Below, piece after piece: positions 34,426 to 47,000 of a stretch of 64,000 nt of DNA. Numbering within the stretch: position 1 is the first letter of the stretch; the number at the start of each line of letters is the position of its first letter. The translations under genes and the position numbers were made by a program. Location of the stretch: contig NC_079969.1 of assembly GCF_029852145.1 (NCBI RefSeq), positions 3,286,001 to 3,350,000 on the forward strand, in the 5' to 3' direction. The DNA is from Microplitis mediator. Lineage: Eukaryota > Arthropoda > Insecta > Hymenoptera > Braconidae. The notes below the pieces were generated by a model. That model was not told where the DNA came from and did not search any database. It saw nothing but the letters and a program-made list of their open reading frames with translations.

Positions 34426-35019
34426 TTTTGAAGGCGTTCTCAAGAAGTCTTATAATGACTTCTTAAAAGTGTCATTTTTAAGAACTCTTAATTAAGAGTT
34501 CCCGCGTAAACAAATTCTCATTCATAATGAATTTAGATCTGAATTTCATGACAAAACTCAGTTCGTGACACGAATATGACTTTTATCATGAATTTACTCC
34601 AACTTTTCGTCTAGTAAATCAGTATTAATTATAAAATTAGTTCATTACGTCTTTGAATTATCCCAAGACCATTGGTCTTGGGATGACTTCGATAGAAACT
34701 TGACTAAATTTTCACCTTTTGTCAAATTTATCAATTCAGAAATTACCAATAAATTTCTTCTATCAAGTACTTAAGTGACGTAAATCAGTTTCGATTGTAA
34801 AATTAATTTAGTTAATGAACTTCGGATCGCTTGGATTTAAATTTTACTGTCATAATTTTGACGTGATTAAAGTTCTTGATATGAATTCATGATGAAAGTC
34901 ATATTTGTGTCACGATCTGAGTTTCGAGATGAAATTTATATCGAAATTCATTATGAACGATAATTTTTTTACACCGTTTCTTGAAGACTCCATAAATAAG
35001 ACGTCCAAATGCATCCTTT
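34426..35019. repeat. Left part of a foldback-rich repeat interrupted by an LTR
   Basis: Repeated words such as TTCTCAAGAAGTC, GACTTCTTAAAA and AAGAACTC are mirrored beyond the LTR at 36555-36790, so the LTR at 35020 probably landed inside an older inverted-repeat element. No gene is seen. Confidence 0.45.
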
Positions 35020-36554
35020 TGTTACGTCCTAGCCTGGTCATCAAATGGTTCTGCCAATTTTTAAATCTTAAATAATAATAGACCGACCTGAGACCCGCCA
35101 AATCGATATATTTAAATAATAGAATTATTAATAATAATACATTTTCTTTATAATGTATATCAATAAGTATCCATCTAAAAATAGTCAAATAGATAAGATA
35201 TTTTTAATGCATTAGAATATTTATTCATCACCGACGATTTCTCTAAAAGAATGTTAACGAATAAAAATAGATAAGAATAATTGTACGACAAATAATGACT
35301 GTTAAAAGAATAAAAAAGTGAAATTAGTTTTTCCACGAAAAAGTGAAAACATTGAAAAACATCGTCCGACTGCGGACGCAACAGTATCCGCGTCGAACGA
35401 TGATAGCGAAACTCCCTCTTTTTGGGAATAAGGCCCTAAAATCTTATCCCACTTTTCTCTAGGGTGTTGGCTTATGTAAAGATATAAAAAGCCGATGCCC
35501 AATGCATCACTCTCTCACATCAACTAGAAATTATAATAGTGCAGATTAGAACACACAAGTAAACTCCCGGTTTAATTAAATTAATTTATTCTTTTGACAC
35601 GAAGTTATTTGTCCAATAGTAATTGTAAAATTCAAGTGTACTTGAAGATCCCCGTATGAAAATAACATATATGGTCAAAATATATTTAAAAATATATGAT
35701 AAATATCAGAAAATATATGTGGCCAATTTAACTATATTTTCTGATATATTTTTTGTATATTAAAAAATATAAAATTCATCATATATGAGTCCGTATATGT
35801 TTAGCATATATAAAATATATGTGTCAATCATATACAAAAAATATATTTTTATCATATATGAAAATATATATTCTTGCCATATACAAAAACTATATTTTTA
35901 TCATACATAAAAATATATATTTCTATCATATACGAAAAATATATTCTGATCATATATAAAAACATATATTTATATTGTGTATGGAAAAAAAAAGTTTTAT
36001 ATTCGTATGACCAACTCCAATTAAATTAGATATAAATTTTAATATACTCTTTAAATTGCAGTTAAAATTTTCAAAATTAGTTAATTTGATGCGAATATAT
36101 ATACCCATGTACATATACATACACCGAATAAAATATATGCTTAAATATAACAAAGAAAATATATGGTGCCATATATAATATAAATTATATGCTACCATAT
36201 ATTTCATTTCATATAAAAATTTTATATTTTTTGAATATCAAAGGAAATATATCAATACAATATATTATAAGGTAAATGTAAATGTATATATAGCTTAATA
36301 TAAAAAACATATAAGTTACATATATGGAATACATATATTCACTACTGTATATAATTTTATATTAAATCGGCCAAAATCCCTATATGATTTGTTATAATAT
36401 ACAATATAGTATATCATATATTTTTTTGTTGCAAACATATATGATTTTATATATTTTAACCATATATTGTTTTTTCATACGGGTCTACAGTCACGTCCAA
36501 TTCAAATAATTCGCGCTGGCATATCACAAGCCGACACGACTCCAGGACGTAACA
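35020..36554 (+). mobile_element. Solo LTR (Ty3/gypsy-type), interrupted
   Basis: It begins TGTTACGTCCTAGCC and ends CCAGGACGTAACA, with the 4-bp CTTT repeated on both sides (35016-35019 and 36555-36558). Without the nested element it is about 700 bp. Near 35482 the sequence GATATAAAAAGCCGATG, followed by an Inr-like ATCACTC, looks like the LTR promoter. No internal retrotransposon genes flank it, so it is a recombined solo LTR. Confidence 0.8.
35651..36483. mobile_element. 833-bp TIR element nested in the LTR
   Basis: It starts CCCGTATGAAAATAAC and ends TTTTTTCATACGGG. The interior is saturated with CATATATG/ATATAT words. A second copy of identical length lies in an intron of the neprilysin-like gene (45566-46398). 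No ORF of substance is present. Confidence 0.9.
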
Positions 36555-36948
36555 CTTTTTGGAACTTCTTTATGAAGTCAAAATTAGGAGCTCCTCAAGA
36601 CGTCATAGTAAATTCGTACTGAAGTTTTACTTGCGAAGTCACAAAAAAGAACTCTTTTTAAAGACGTCTTACTGAGTTCGCTAGGTGGCTCATTCAACAT
36701 CTTGAGAACTTCTTTAAGATGTTGATGAGATGTCCAAATTATAAATAGGAACTCATTCAGAACTCATCAAGACGTAATTTTGCAATCTGAGACGCTATAT
36801 AACTAAATGTTCACTCTCTGTATTGGAAATAAACTTACTTATCATAAATAAAATGTGAATTCAATAAGAAATTTGAATAAGTTTTTCCTATTTCTACCAA
36901 ATTTTTTTATTATATTTATATTTATATCCTACAAAACTATCGTCAATA

Positions 36949-38159
36949 TTATTGTCTGAATACTAATACATTTTCAAAAATGTATTTACAATTATCATTT
37001 GCAACGTTAACTCCAGCGACAAAATAAGATTCTGGGCTCTCACGATCCTGACAAACGAGTGCAGATCCCTCATGATTCTTAAATAAATGAGTAATAAAAT
37101 TAGTTATTATATTATCAATTATCCACAATTTTTAAATAATTGATTATCGAATCCTTACATTGCAATTAGATTTTCCAACTTCGTCAACACAATAATAATT
37201 ACTAGTCGCTTCCGGATTTTCAACAAGTTTTGATAATAAATTCGAATCACATTTGTAAGGTCTTACATTTCTGTGAGGTTTTATTTCTTTTTGTTTCATG
37301 AAAACTTCTTGTACATCAGAACGAGCTGAAAATATAATTTATCCACTTAATAATCATACTGGGTAATAGTAATAATTTATTATCAAAATTTTGAATACTA
37401 ACATTTTGTTTTGAATTTAAGTTTCATGAGTATACATTTTGGATTTTCATCAAATAAGTAATTTTGTGGAACTCCTTGATTAGAAATAGTCTTTACATTA
37501 TTGAAAGGTTCGTCCAGTAATATAGTAACTACTTTGGCTTCTCTAAAAATACCAAACTCATCAGGTGCAGCTAATCGTTGTTCAAAATCAGATTCTTCTG
37601 CTTTGTGATTAGTGTTAATTAAAAAAGATTTATGCCAATGGTAGAGACGAACTTTCAAAGTCATGTCCCTTGAAATAATTAATTTGTTAAATGAATAAAT
37701 CAATTATTGTTATTTATAAATTATTACTAAGTAATTAACCCCGGTGGATTCAAATTACGGTAATTTACCGCCGAATGCGGCACTTTACGGTAAACATGCC
37801 ACAGATTATCACGGTAAGTTGCCGCAGTTTTACCGCAAAATACCGTAAATAACCGAATCTTACTTAAATTACTGCCAGTGGACGTAGAAATGCTGCACTT
37901 TACGGTAATTTACTGTAATTTTGATCCACCAAGAAATTTATTATTTTTAATACTTTTCTATGTTCTTTGAATTTGTAAAAACGATATTGTGACTGACCAA
38001 AACCCCTTGACTTATAAAAGTCACCTGATCTTGATTCATGCGATCGTCTTTAAAAACTCCAACTATATAATCAACATTTTTGACAAAAAAAGCTCTCGAA
38101 GCGGCGGATTTACTTATTAATAATGAAGAAATTATCAACGTTAATTCAAATAGTTGCAT
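36949..38159 (-). CDS. Secreted non-catalytic serine protease homologue 2
   Basis: Four exons: 37954-38159, 37403-37668, 37159-37325 and 36949-37077, phase-consistent, 255 residues. An N-terminal signal peptide covers about residues 1-20. S1 landmarks are present but eroded. QGVLVSHNIVFTNSKNI (51-67) replaces the ..LTAAHC.. segment, with both the catalytic His and its adjacent Cys gone. EAKVVTILLDEPF (112-124) replaces the NDIAL..L strand without the Asp. NHEGSALVCQ (214-223) replaces GDSGGPLVC, with Glu at the Ser position. The product cannot cleave peptides. Its exon layout differs from homologue 1, so the two are old paralogues or independent losses. The first donor (GTATTA) is weak. Confidence 0.65.
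37743..37930. mobile_element. 188-bp MITE in SPH2 intron 1
   Basis: GGTGGATTCAAATTACGG faces CTGTAATTTTGATCCACC, with TTACGGTAA words throughout. A related ACGGTAA-rich stretch is at 44010-44115 in the neprilysin-like gene. Confidence 0.75.
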
Positions 38160-39685
38160 TATTAACTACAATTTTAAAATCTACGGAAACAAGACGAAAA
38201 TGCGGTAACAAATCAATTTGTTATAGTAACAAATGAATTTGTGTCGTAATTAAAAAGTCGATTTGTTATAAGAACACATGATGGTTATTATAATAATATC
38301 GTCGTATTTTAAAGCCGGAATTTACTACCGTAAGTAATCTTAACTTATGATTACAAAAATTTTTATTAATGCTACAAATTCATTCTGTTACTTTAACCAA
38401 TCAGTTTTTTATTGGAACACAACAGTTTTGTTATAGTTACAAACCATTGCTTGGCCCAACGAAAAATTTGCTAGCATTACAAAAACATTGTAATCCCAAC
38501 GAATGCTTCGTTATCCGTATATTAAGGCAGAATTTTGTTACCGTAAGTTATCTAGTCCGATCCAACTTTTTTTCACGAGCTTGTTTATTACATAAAATTT
38601 TTTTTAGAGCGATGAATATAGACTGGGAATAGTGAAAAAATTCAAATTTTTATATTCGGCTGATGAAGATTTCGTCGGAAAAAAAATAAATTTTATTTAC
38701 ATTTTTTCTTAGAATTTAATATTCTTCCGCATATTTTATACATCTCGGAATATTGTTTAAAATATAAATATAATTAAACAAAATACTTTGTCATGGTCAC
38801 GTAAGACGTGAGACTAAGAATAGTTATTTGTATTTCCCTACGTGTCTATGAATTTATTTTCTTATCAATCACAATATGTACATATTTTGCAATGGCCTTA
38901 AAAAATTCTTTGAAAAATATCTTTACATGCTTGTAATTCGAATTTATTTATCTGACTTGCGATAGATTTCAAACTTTTTGATAAAAATTTAGTTATGCAA
39001 CAACAAGTCCAAAATTGTGTATTCATAAAATATTATATGTTTATATAATATAAGTGTATTTTCTAATATCCAAAATTATACCTGAATATATCCAAATTTT
39101 TTTCTACCGAGTCATCGCATTATGACCAAAGTTAATTTTAAAAAAACCCTGGACTAATAGATAGATGGGAAATGAGTGACAGATACGACGGAGAAGAAAT
39201 TTTTTTTACAGTGAATTTTACAACTGTTTCAAATAATATTACAATACCTTTAATGGGAAAATACTAAAAACAACTTACGTATCTTCGTAGTATTATTTTA
39301 AGAATGAATGAAATCCATATCGCCTACCTGGATCACGATGACCCATGTCAGAAATTGGGTAAAAAAAAAGTTTATCTTCAGTTTGAGGACCCAGGGGTCC
39401 CAAATTATGTTTTGCTTGTTATAAGTATTCAATCTTAGGTGCCCAGATCTTCTCTAGTAGAGGAGGGACCGGAAGTTGAGGTGATAAATGAAAATGTTGT
39501 AGTTGGGTTTTCTTCAAAAACAGTGAAACTTAAGGATATTGTAACCTGTGAGTTTTTTACCTGAAGGACGAACGAAATTGAACTGTAGTAAAAAGGCCGC
39601 CAACCGGAAGAGGCTCATTAACGAAAGTAAGAAATTTTGGTTTTAAAAAATATTATTTTAGATGAATAGCAGTCAGCTAGCATGT
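38160..39685. other. Intergenic, with TTGTTATAGTAACAA repeats
   Basis: About 38190-38560 carries several TTGTTATAGTAACAAAT-type words and is probably a small TIR element. The 87-codon frame at 38369-38632 overlaps these repeats and is not credible as a gene. The rest shows nothing recognisable. Confidence 0.45.
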
Positions 39686-39912
39686 AGGGGAGTAGGGAGT
39701 CAAGTGGACCCCTGGGGGCAAAGTAGGCCTCTTAAAATTTTCAAAACTTTAACTTTTTAGAGGGCCCACTTCACCCCTGATTTCCGATTTTTCAATTTTA
39801 ATGGACGCAGCATAATGAAGTGAAAGGGTCTAAAAAGAAGTTAACGCGTAAAAAAATGAATGATATTATAATTATTTTCCTTAAGGGGCCAACTCTGCCC
39901 CCCTCTTCCCTA
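39686..39912. mobile_element. 227-bp TIR element (AGGGGAGTAGGG family)
   Basis: It begins AGGGGAGTAGGGAGTCAAG and ends in CTCTTCCCTA, with GGGCAAAGTAGGCC and GGGGCCAACTCTGCCCC inside. It is a short relative of 6284-6742. Confidence 0.65.
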
Positions 39913-40324
39913 TTAGTTTACTCGGAAGGGGCAAGTTTTAGAGGGTCGAGAGAGGGGGCCCGAAGCAATAACGTGAACGGAAAACTGATGTAGAAGGGAT
40001 GGTACGGGTTCTAAACAATAGTTTTTCGGAAAGGAATAGAAAAACTCGGGTAGAAGTGGAAGCGTGTTGAGTAGACTTCCCCTCCATACTAAGAAATTAG
40101 AAAACCGCGTTCTTTTTCGAAGTCTACTCAAGAGACCCAAAAAGTAGTCAGTTGTGTCGTGAATCTTAAGCTAGTAGGATCATATTCAATATCTTCTTCC
40201 TCTCCAAGCTAAGATTTTGGTCAAAATGAGTGGCTATAACGTATTGTATGAATAATTACTTATTTATATTATGAATATTTTGATAGTTAAACTAAACAAT
40301 TCATTATCAAATTTCATTTTACTA

Positions 40325-41030
40325 CACAGAGAAAAAAATATAGTAAATTTTACTAAAAAATATGAGAATAATTACTAAATTTGGATAGTAATCTTGAAAC
40401 GCTTATGATTTATATAAAAAATTCATAAACAGATTAGCATATTTTACAAGTCGTTTAGTAAATTTTACTATCCCAGTTTAGTAAATTTTACTATCCCTGT
40501 TTAGTAAATTTTACTATCCCGTTTAGTAAATTTTACTATATTAGAATGGAAAAAAATAAAATTAAATTTTTAATAGTTTTTCAACTTTTTGTTATTATTC
40601 ATTATTATTATTATTATTGCTGTCATCGGTATTGGTGGTGTGGATTTTTGTTTTTTAAAAATCACTTGATTCAACCGAGATTCGAACCCTGATCTCCCGC
40701 GCGCGAGTCCTTTCCAATGTCTGACGGCCCGATGTGTCCTTTGAATAAGAGTTTCAGAACTTGTAATACACCTTTGTATATGCTATCCCCACCAACTTTT
40801 AATTTTATCTATAAATCGTAGAATTTACTATACAGATAGTAAAAAAATATAATCGTCTTAGCAAAAAATACATTGCGTATAGTAATTTTAATATCTTATT
40901 ATGTAATTATTACTAACTAGTAAATTTTACTAAACGTTTAGTAATAATTACAATACAGAATGTATTTTTTCATATCTGTTAGTAAATTTTACTATCGTAT
41001 TGTAATTTTGACTATACTTTTTTCTCCGTG
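40325..41030. mobile_element. 706-bp TA-flanked TIR element
   Basis: Ends CACAGAGAAAAAAATATAGT and ACTATACTTTTTTCTCCGTG, with TA on both sides. Many AGTAAATTTTACTA words fill both flanks. A tRNA-derived segment with an excellent B box lies at 40672-40750. It ends 36 bases before the start codon of the neprilysin-like gene, so it may supply leader or promoter sequence. Confidence 0.8.
40672..40750 (-). other. tRNA-derived segment inside a transposon
   Basis: On the minus strand GGTTCGAATCTC is a perfect B box, with a mostly paired T stem around it. The 5' half (GGCCGTCAGACATTGG) is only loosely A-box-like. It resembles a tRNA pseudogene or SINE head captured by the element. Confidence 0.45.
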
Positions 41031-41066
41031 TAGATACAAATAGTTTTTAGTATAATAAATAGAACT

Positions 41067-44000
41067 ATGATTTGTTACAGAATTTTGAGAAAATTAATTG
41101 TTTTTGCGAGTATTAGTGTTATTTTTTATTTTTTTCTGACCAACGCTTCAGCTGCGGTCATCCCCGAAATACAGAATAGTGGTAAGTTTTCAATTGATAA
41201 TTTCAGTTCTTTTGAAAAATTCAAATTTTATTTTGTATTCGAGAACCTTGGGGCAAAACGAGACATCCCCGGGTCGAAAAATTTGATCGGACTTTAGTCT
41301 AATTGGACTGCATTTAGACTACTTGGTCTGTATTTGAATAATTGATCTGTTTTTAACCTTTTATAAAAATTTCAAGCTGTTTTTGATCTGCTGTTTTAAA
41401 AAACAATTGCGATACAGAAGGACAAAACTAGATTCATTATGGGACTTAGAAAAATTTTGATTCTGAAATTTTGCAAGGACAAAACTAGATTAAATTTTAC
41501 ATATTAATTAAATAAAAAAAAAAAAAATAACTTGAAATTTTCAGTTGATTTAAAACAGATCAAATTTTTCGACCCGGGTCATCATTTAGAAAAGAAAATT
41601 TTCATTGTACCAAAAATGGTGTCTTATTTGGCCCCAGTCTCCCTTATGTAAAAATATCAATTTTTTTTAGATGTAACAAAGAACTGTCTGAATAAAGATT
41701 GTAACGAATTTCACTTAAAACTCAGTAAGTACAATAATTATTTTATGCAGAAAGACTAGATTCATTCGAAATTAGAAAAAAAATAATTGCGGTAAAATTT
41801 AAAACTAATCACCATCTTACAGCTAAACAAATTAATAAAACGCTGGACATAAATATAAATCCTTGTGAGAACATTCAACAGTTTGTTTGCGGTCACTCTA
41901 AAATCAAGAGCTTTTCAGAAAAAGAGGAACTGACCAATGATATTGTTAACAAACGCGTGGAAAGTTTGGTGGCGCGGTCAGGTGATTTCGCCGTCTTCAG
42001 ACCCTTTAAACTTATCTACGATCTTTACAGAACATGCATGAGCTACGGTTAGTAAAATCAAATATAAAAAATCACTTCTTTTTCCAAGAATTAATTGACA
42101 TTGAACATCATTTAGAAAAAACTGGTCAGCAATCTTTGGATCTTCTGCGTGATATTATTAAAAAACTAGGCAACTGGCCTTTTTTGGAAGGAGACAATTG
42201 GAAGGAATCAGATTTCGATTGGACTGACTTCTATATACAGTCCAAAAACATCGGATTACATCCATTCAATATTTTGACTGTGGTAACCTCACTGGATAAA
42301 CACAGTGATGATAAACCAACACGTTATTTATTAGAAGTAAGAGAAATTACTAATAAAATTCTTTTTTTTGTATGTAGCAAAACTGTTGGTTAATAAAATA
42401 TCATATTGTTTATTTACAGATCAATCTTGGTGAATTCAAACATTCAGCTCCGTCGGAAACTTTAATCGCTGCTTACAAAAATTATATTGCTAAAGTGTCT
42501 GAATTACTAGGAAACACACAAACATCGGAAGAAATCGATCAAATCGTTGCATTCGAACTCCAGCTTTCAAAAGTATTTACTTTACATTATTTTTAGGGGT
42601 GTGCAAATAATGTTTGAATTGAATCATTATGGTAATAGTTCTCATATCGCGTGTGAAAGAATTATGGTAATGATTACCTTAATATTATGGTGATCGTTCC
42701 CATTATGCTATGGTTGACGTTCCTATAATATTATGATAATGGTTACCATGTATTATGGTAATGGTTACCATATATTATGGGAATGGTTACCATACATTAT
42801 GGTAATGGTTACCATATATTATGGCAATGGTTCCTATAATATTATGGTAATGGTTACCATATATTATGGTAATGGTTACCATACATTATGATAATGATTA
42901 TCATATATTATGATAATGGTTACTAAATAGTATGATAATGGTTACCATACATTATGGTAATGGTTACCGTACATTATGGTAATGGTTACCATATATTATG
43001 GTAATGGTTCCTATAATATTATGGTAATGGTTACCATATATTATGATAATGGTTACCATATATTATGATAATGGTTACCATATATTATGGGAATGGTTAC
43101 CATATATTATGGGAATGGTTACCAAAATAGTATGATAATGGTTACCATATATTATGGTAATGGTTCCTATAATATTATGGTAATGGTTACCATATATTAT
43201 GATAATGGTTACCATATATTATGGTAATGGTTCCTATAATATTATGATAATGGTTACCATATATTATGATAATGGTTACCATATATTATGGTAATGGTTA
43301 CCATACATTATGGTAATGGTTACCATATATTATGGTAATGGTTCCTATAATATTATGGTAATGGTTACCATATATTATGATAATGGTTACCATATATTAT
43401 GGGAATGGTTACCAAAATAGTATGATAATGGTTACCATATATTATGGTAATGGTTACCATATATTATGATAATGGTTACCATACATTATGGTAATGTTTA
43501 CTATATAATATGGAACCATTCCCATAATATATTGTAATTCTTACCATAAATTTCGTAGTAGTCGAAATTAGAATTATTCGTGAATTTTTGAATTATTTAT
43601 TTAAATTTGAACATTCGGCCCGCACGAAAAAAGTATATATCCGTATATATTCGGGCAAATCTGAATATATGCCGCATATATGAGACATATATTTAGTTTT
43701 GCTCGTATATATACCGGATACATAATTTTTCGTAAGGGGTTCGGACTTTAAACATCGAATTTTGATTTAACTTGTGATAAATCATAACTTGTCATCACAA
43801 TAATTTACAAAGAATATATAGAATCGAGTAGACAACGTATAGCTCGTAGTGGGGATTTAGATTAAAGGGAAGTTCCAACTTAATGACATTATTTTAATTA
43901 TATTCGAATAAGTCATCAATTTATCGCAAACTCGGCTTGCGAATCAAAGTTGCCCTGAGTATATTTGTGGCAAGTTCGGTTTCCTGTTTAAAGTTACCCT

Positions 44001-47000
44001 GATAAATACGAATAACGGCAAATTACGATAATTACTGTAATTTACCCCGATTACGGTATTTGGAAGAATTACGGTTTTTTACGGTAAACTTACGGCATTT
44101 TGCGGTAAACGTACGGTTCAAATAACTTATACGCCCCTAATCATTGATGAACTTTAAATGATTTTTTTGATTTAATTGTTTATTTTTTCTTCGATTTAGT
44201 TCGATAATAAAAAGTCAGTAGCATTATCATTCAAGAGATTCACAGAAGAATATCCATCAATGAATTGGGAAAAATATATTAATGATCAAATTGGTGGCTA
44301 TGAAACTCCACTGAATCCTTTAAAATCCATAATCGTGCTACCCTCAGACTTTTCTGACTTTGTCGAGCTCATGGAAAAAACTCCGAAACGAGTCCAAGCA
44401 AATTTCGCCTTATGGAAAATAATTCAAGAAACAATTCCTTATCTGACGGAAGAATATCGTGAGCTAGAACACGAATACTGTTTGACTCAGAAATGCAAGA
44501 TCGAGAAGCGAGGGCCCTCTTGCGTTGGCGTCGTCAATCGATACCTATCACCCGCTCTTGAATTATTTTTCGCTACAAATTTTTACAGCTATAACACTGA
44601 CGCGATTGTTACAGAGATGGTAGAAAACATAAGAGAACAATTGGTGAATTGGATACATGAGTCAACTTGGATGAGCAAAGAAACTAAAAATAAAGGAATT
44701 GAGATCATTGGAAATATGTCATTTGTAATTGGTAATGACAATAAAGATATTGGCGATGATAGTATCTTTGAAATGTATTACGAAAGTTTAGAAATAGACA
44801 CGAACAATTATTTACAGACATTATTAAATTTAAAATTGTTTAACCAAAACTTAAATTTCTATGATTTTGTAACTTCGAACCGTCACCGCTATTTATCTGG
44901 AGTAATCTGTAATTTTTTTTTGTTATTAATATTTTTATCCCTCAGTGGTCACGAACGCTCGATAGAACAACTATTCATCCCTGATTAAAAAAAGCGATTT
45001 AAAACGATTTGCAATGTTAAATGCCCATAAGAAGAGGGATTCAAAAGTATTCAAGGTATTCAAAAGCATTAAAAAGTATTTAAAATTTTTTATTTCGAAT
45101 CATTTTAAATCGCTTTTTTTAATCAGGGATTTGAATGATAAATTTGAATTTTGATTAGATATTAAAAATTATTACGCCGAAGAGAAAAAAAATGAAGAAA
45201 TTACTTTTTCATAAAAATAAATATAATTTTGTTACTTTTCATATTACGGATCACAACTAGTGGCAAATTATCCGGAAGTAAATATACTTCGCCATAGAAT
45301 TGATGAAAAATTCGTAATTTTCAAAAAGTTCATATAATTTAATTAAGAGAGTTCAAAATTGTCCTTAAAAAATTTCAAAGTTTTTAGTAAAAAAAGTGTG
45401 AATAGTTTTTTTAAAAATATAGAAGTAAGTATTGAGTTATCGGAAAAATTGAAAGATACCTTTTTTGTAGGATTTTAAATTCTCTATAAAAAAGGTATCT
45501 TGTGTTTTTCTGTAAAACTCAATAGCTATTGAGATATTTCGAGCTTAAAGTACCCTAGGGTCTTTCCCGTATGAAAATAACATATATGGTCAAAATATAT
45601 TTAAAAATATATGATAAATATCAGAAAATATATGTGGCCAATTTAAATATATTTTCTGATATATTTTTTTTATATTAAAAAATATAAAATTCATCATATA
45701 TGAGTTCGTATATGTTTAGCATATATAAAATATATGTGTCAATCATATACAAAAAATATATTTTTATCATGTATGAAAATATATATTCTTGTCATATACA
45801 AAAACTATATTTTTATCATACATAAAAATATATATTTCCATCATGTACGAAAAATATATTCTGATGATATATAAAAACATATATTTATATTGTGTATGGA
45901 AAAAAAAATTTTCTTATTCGTATGACCAACTCCAATTAAATTAGATATAAATTTTAATATACTCTTTAAATTGCAGTTCAAATTTTCAAAATTAGTTTAT
46001 TTGATGCGAATATATATACCCATATACATATACATACACCGAATAAAATATATGCTTAAATATAACAAAGAAAATATATGGTACCATATATAATATAAAT
46101 TATATGCTACCATATATTTCATTTCATATAAAAATTTTATATTTTTTGAATATAAAAGGAAATATATCAACACAATATATTATAAGGTAAATGTAAATGT
46201 ATATATAGCTTGATATAAAAAACATATAAGTTACATATATAGAGTACATATATTTACTACTGTATATAATTTTATATTAAATCGGCCAAAATTTCAATAT
46301 GATTTTTTATAACATACAATATAATATATCATATATTTTTTTGTTGCAAACATATATGATTTTATATATTTTAACCATATATTGTTTTTTCATACGGGTT
46401 TGGGCGCCATGTGACCGTTGAGGGATGGAATGATTAATTGGTTATTAATTAATTAACATTTTTTTCACAGATGTGCCAATGTCAATGCTTCAAGAACCAT
46501 TCTTCAGTATTAAGTATCCAATGTATGTAAATTACGGTTACACTGGTAAAGCCATTGCAGATGAAATGGTTGACATGATTGTTTCCCGGGGGATAAACGG
46601 TCTTAGTAACGATGATTTGCGTAAAATTTATTATACCAAAGGAGCATGTTTCGAACAACAAATGACGAATTATACTTCTAATAACGTAGAACATCCGGTA
46701 AGACATCTATTTACATGTGAAATGAATACATTTATAAATGAATTTTTGAATTATAAACTATAAATTAAAATTTTATCATTTTTAGATGAACGAATTGTTT
46801 TTCCCTCAAGTACAAATCGGCGAACATATCGCTTACAAAGCAACATATCGAGCCTACCAAAAATGGCTCAACAAAAATGGAATTGAAGCCCCGCTACCCG
46901 GATTACCCTTCTTAAATAATCAGTTGTTCTGGATTAATTCAATTCGTAATTCCTGTATTTCTTCTCCAAAAAAATCCAAAGTTATCGACAATAAGTATTC

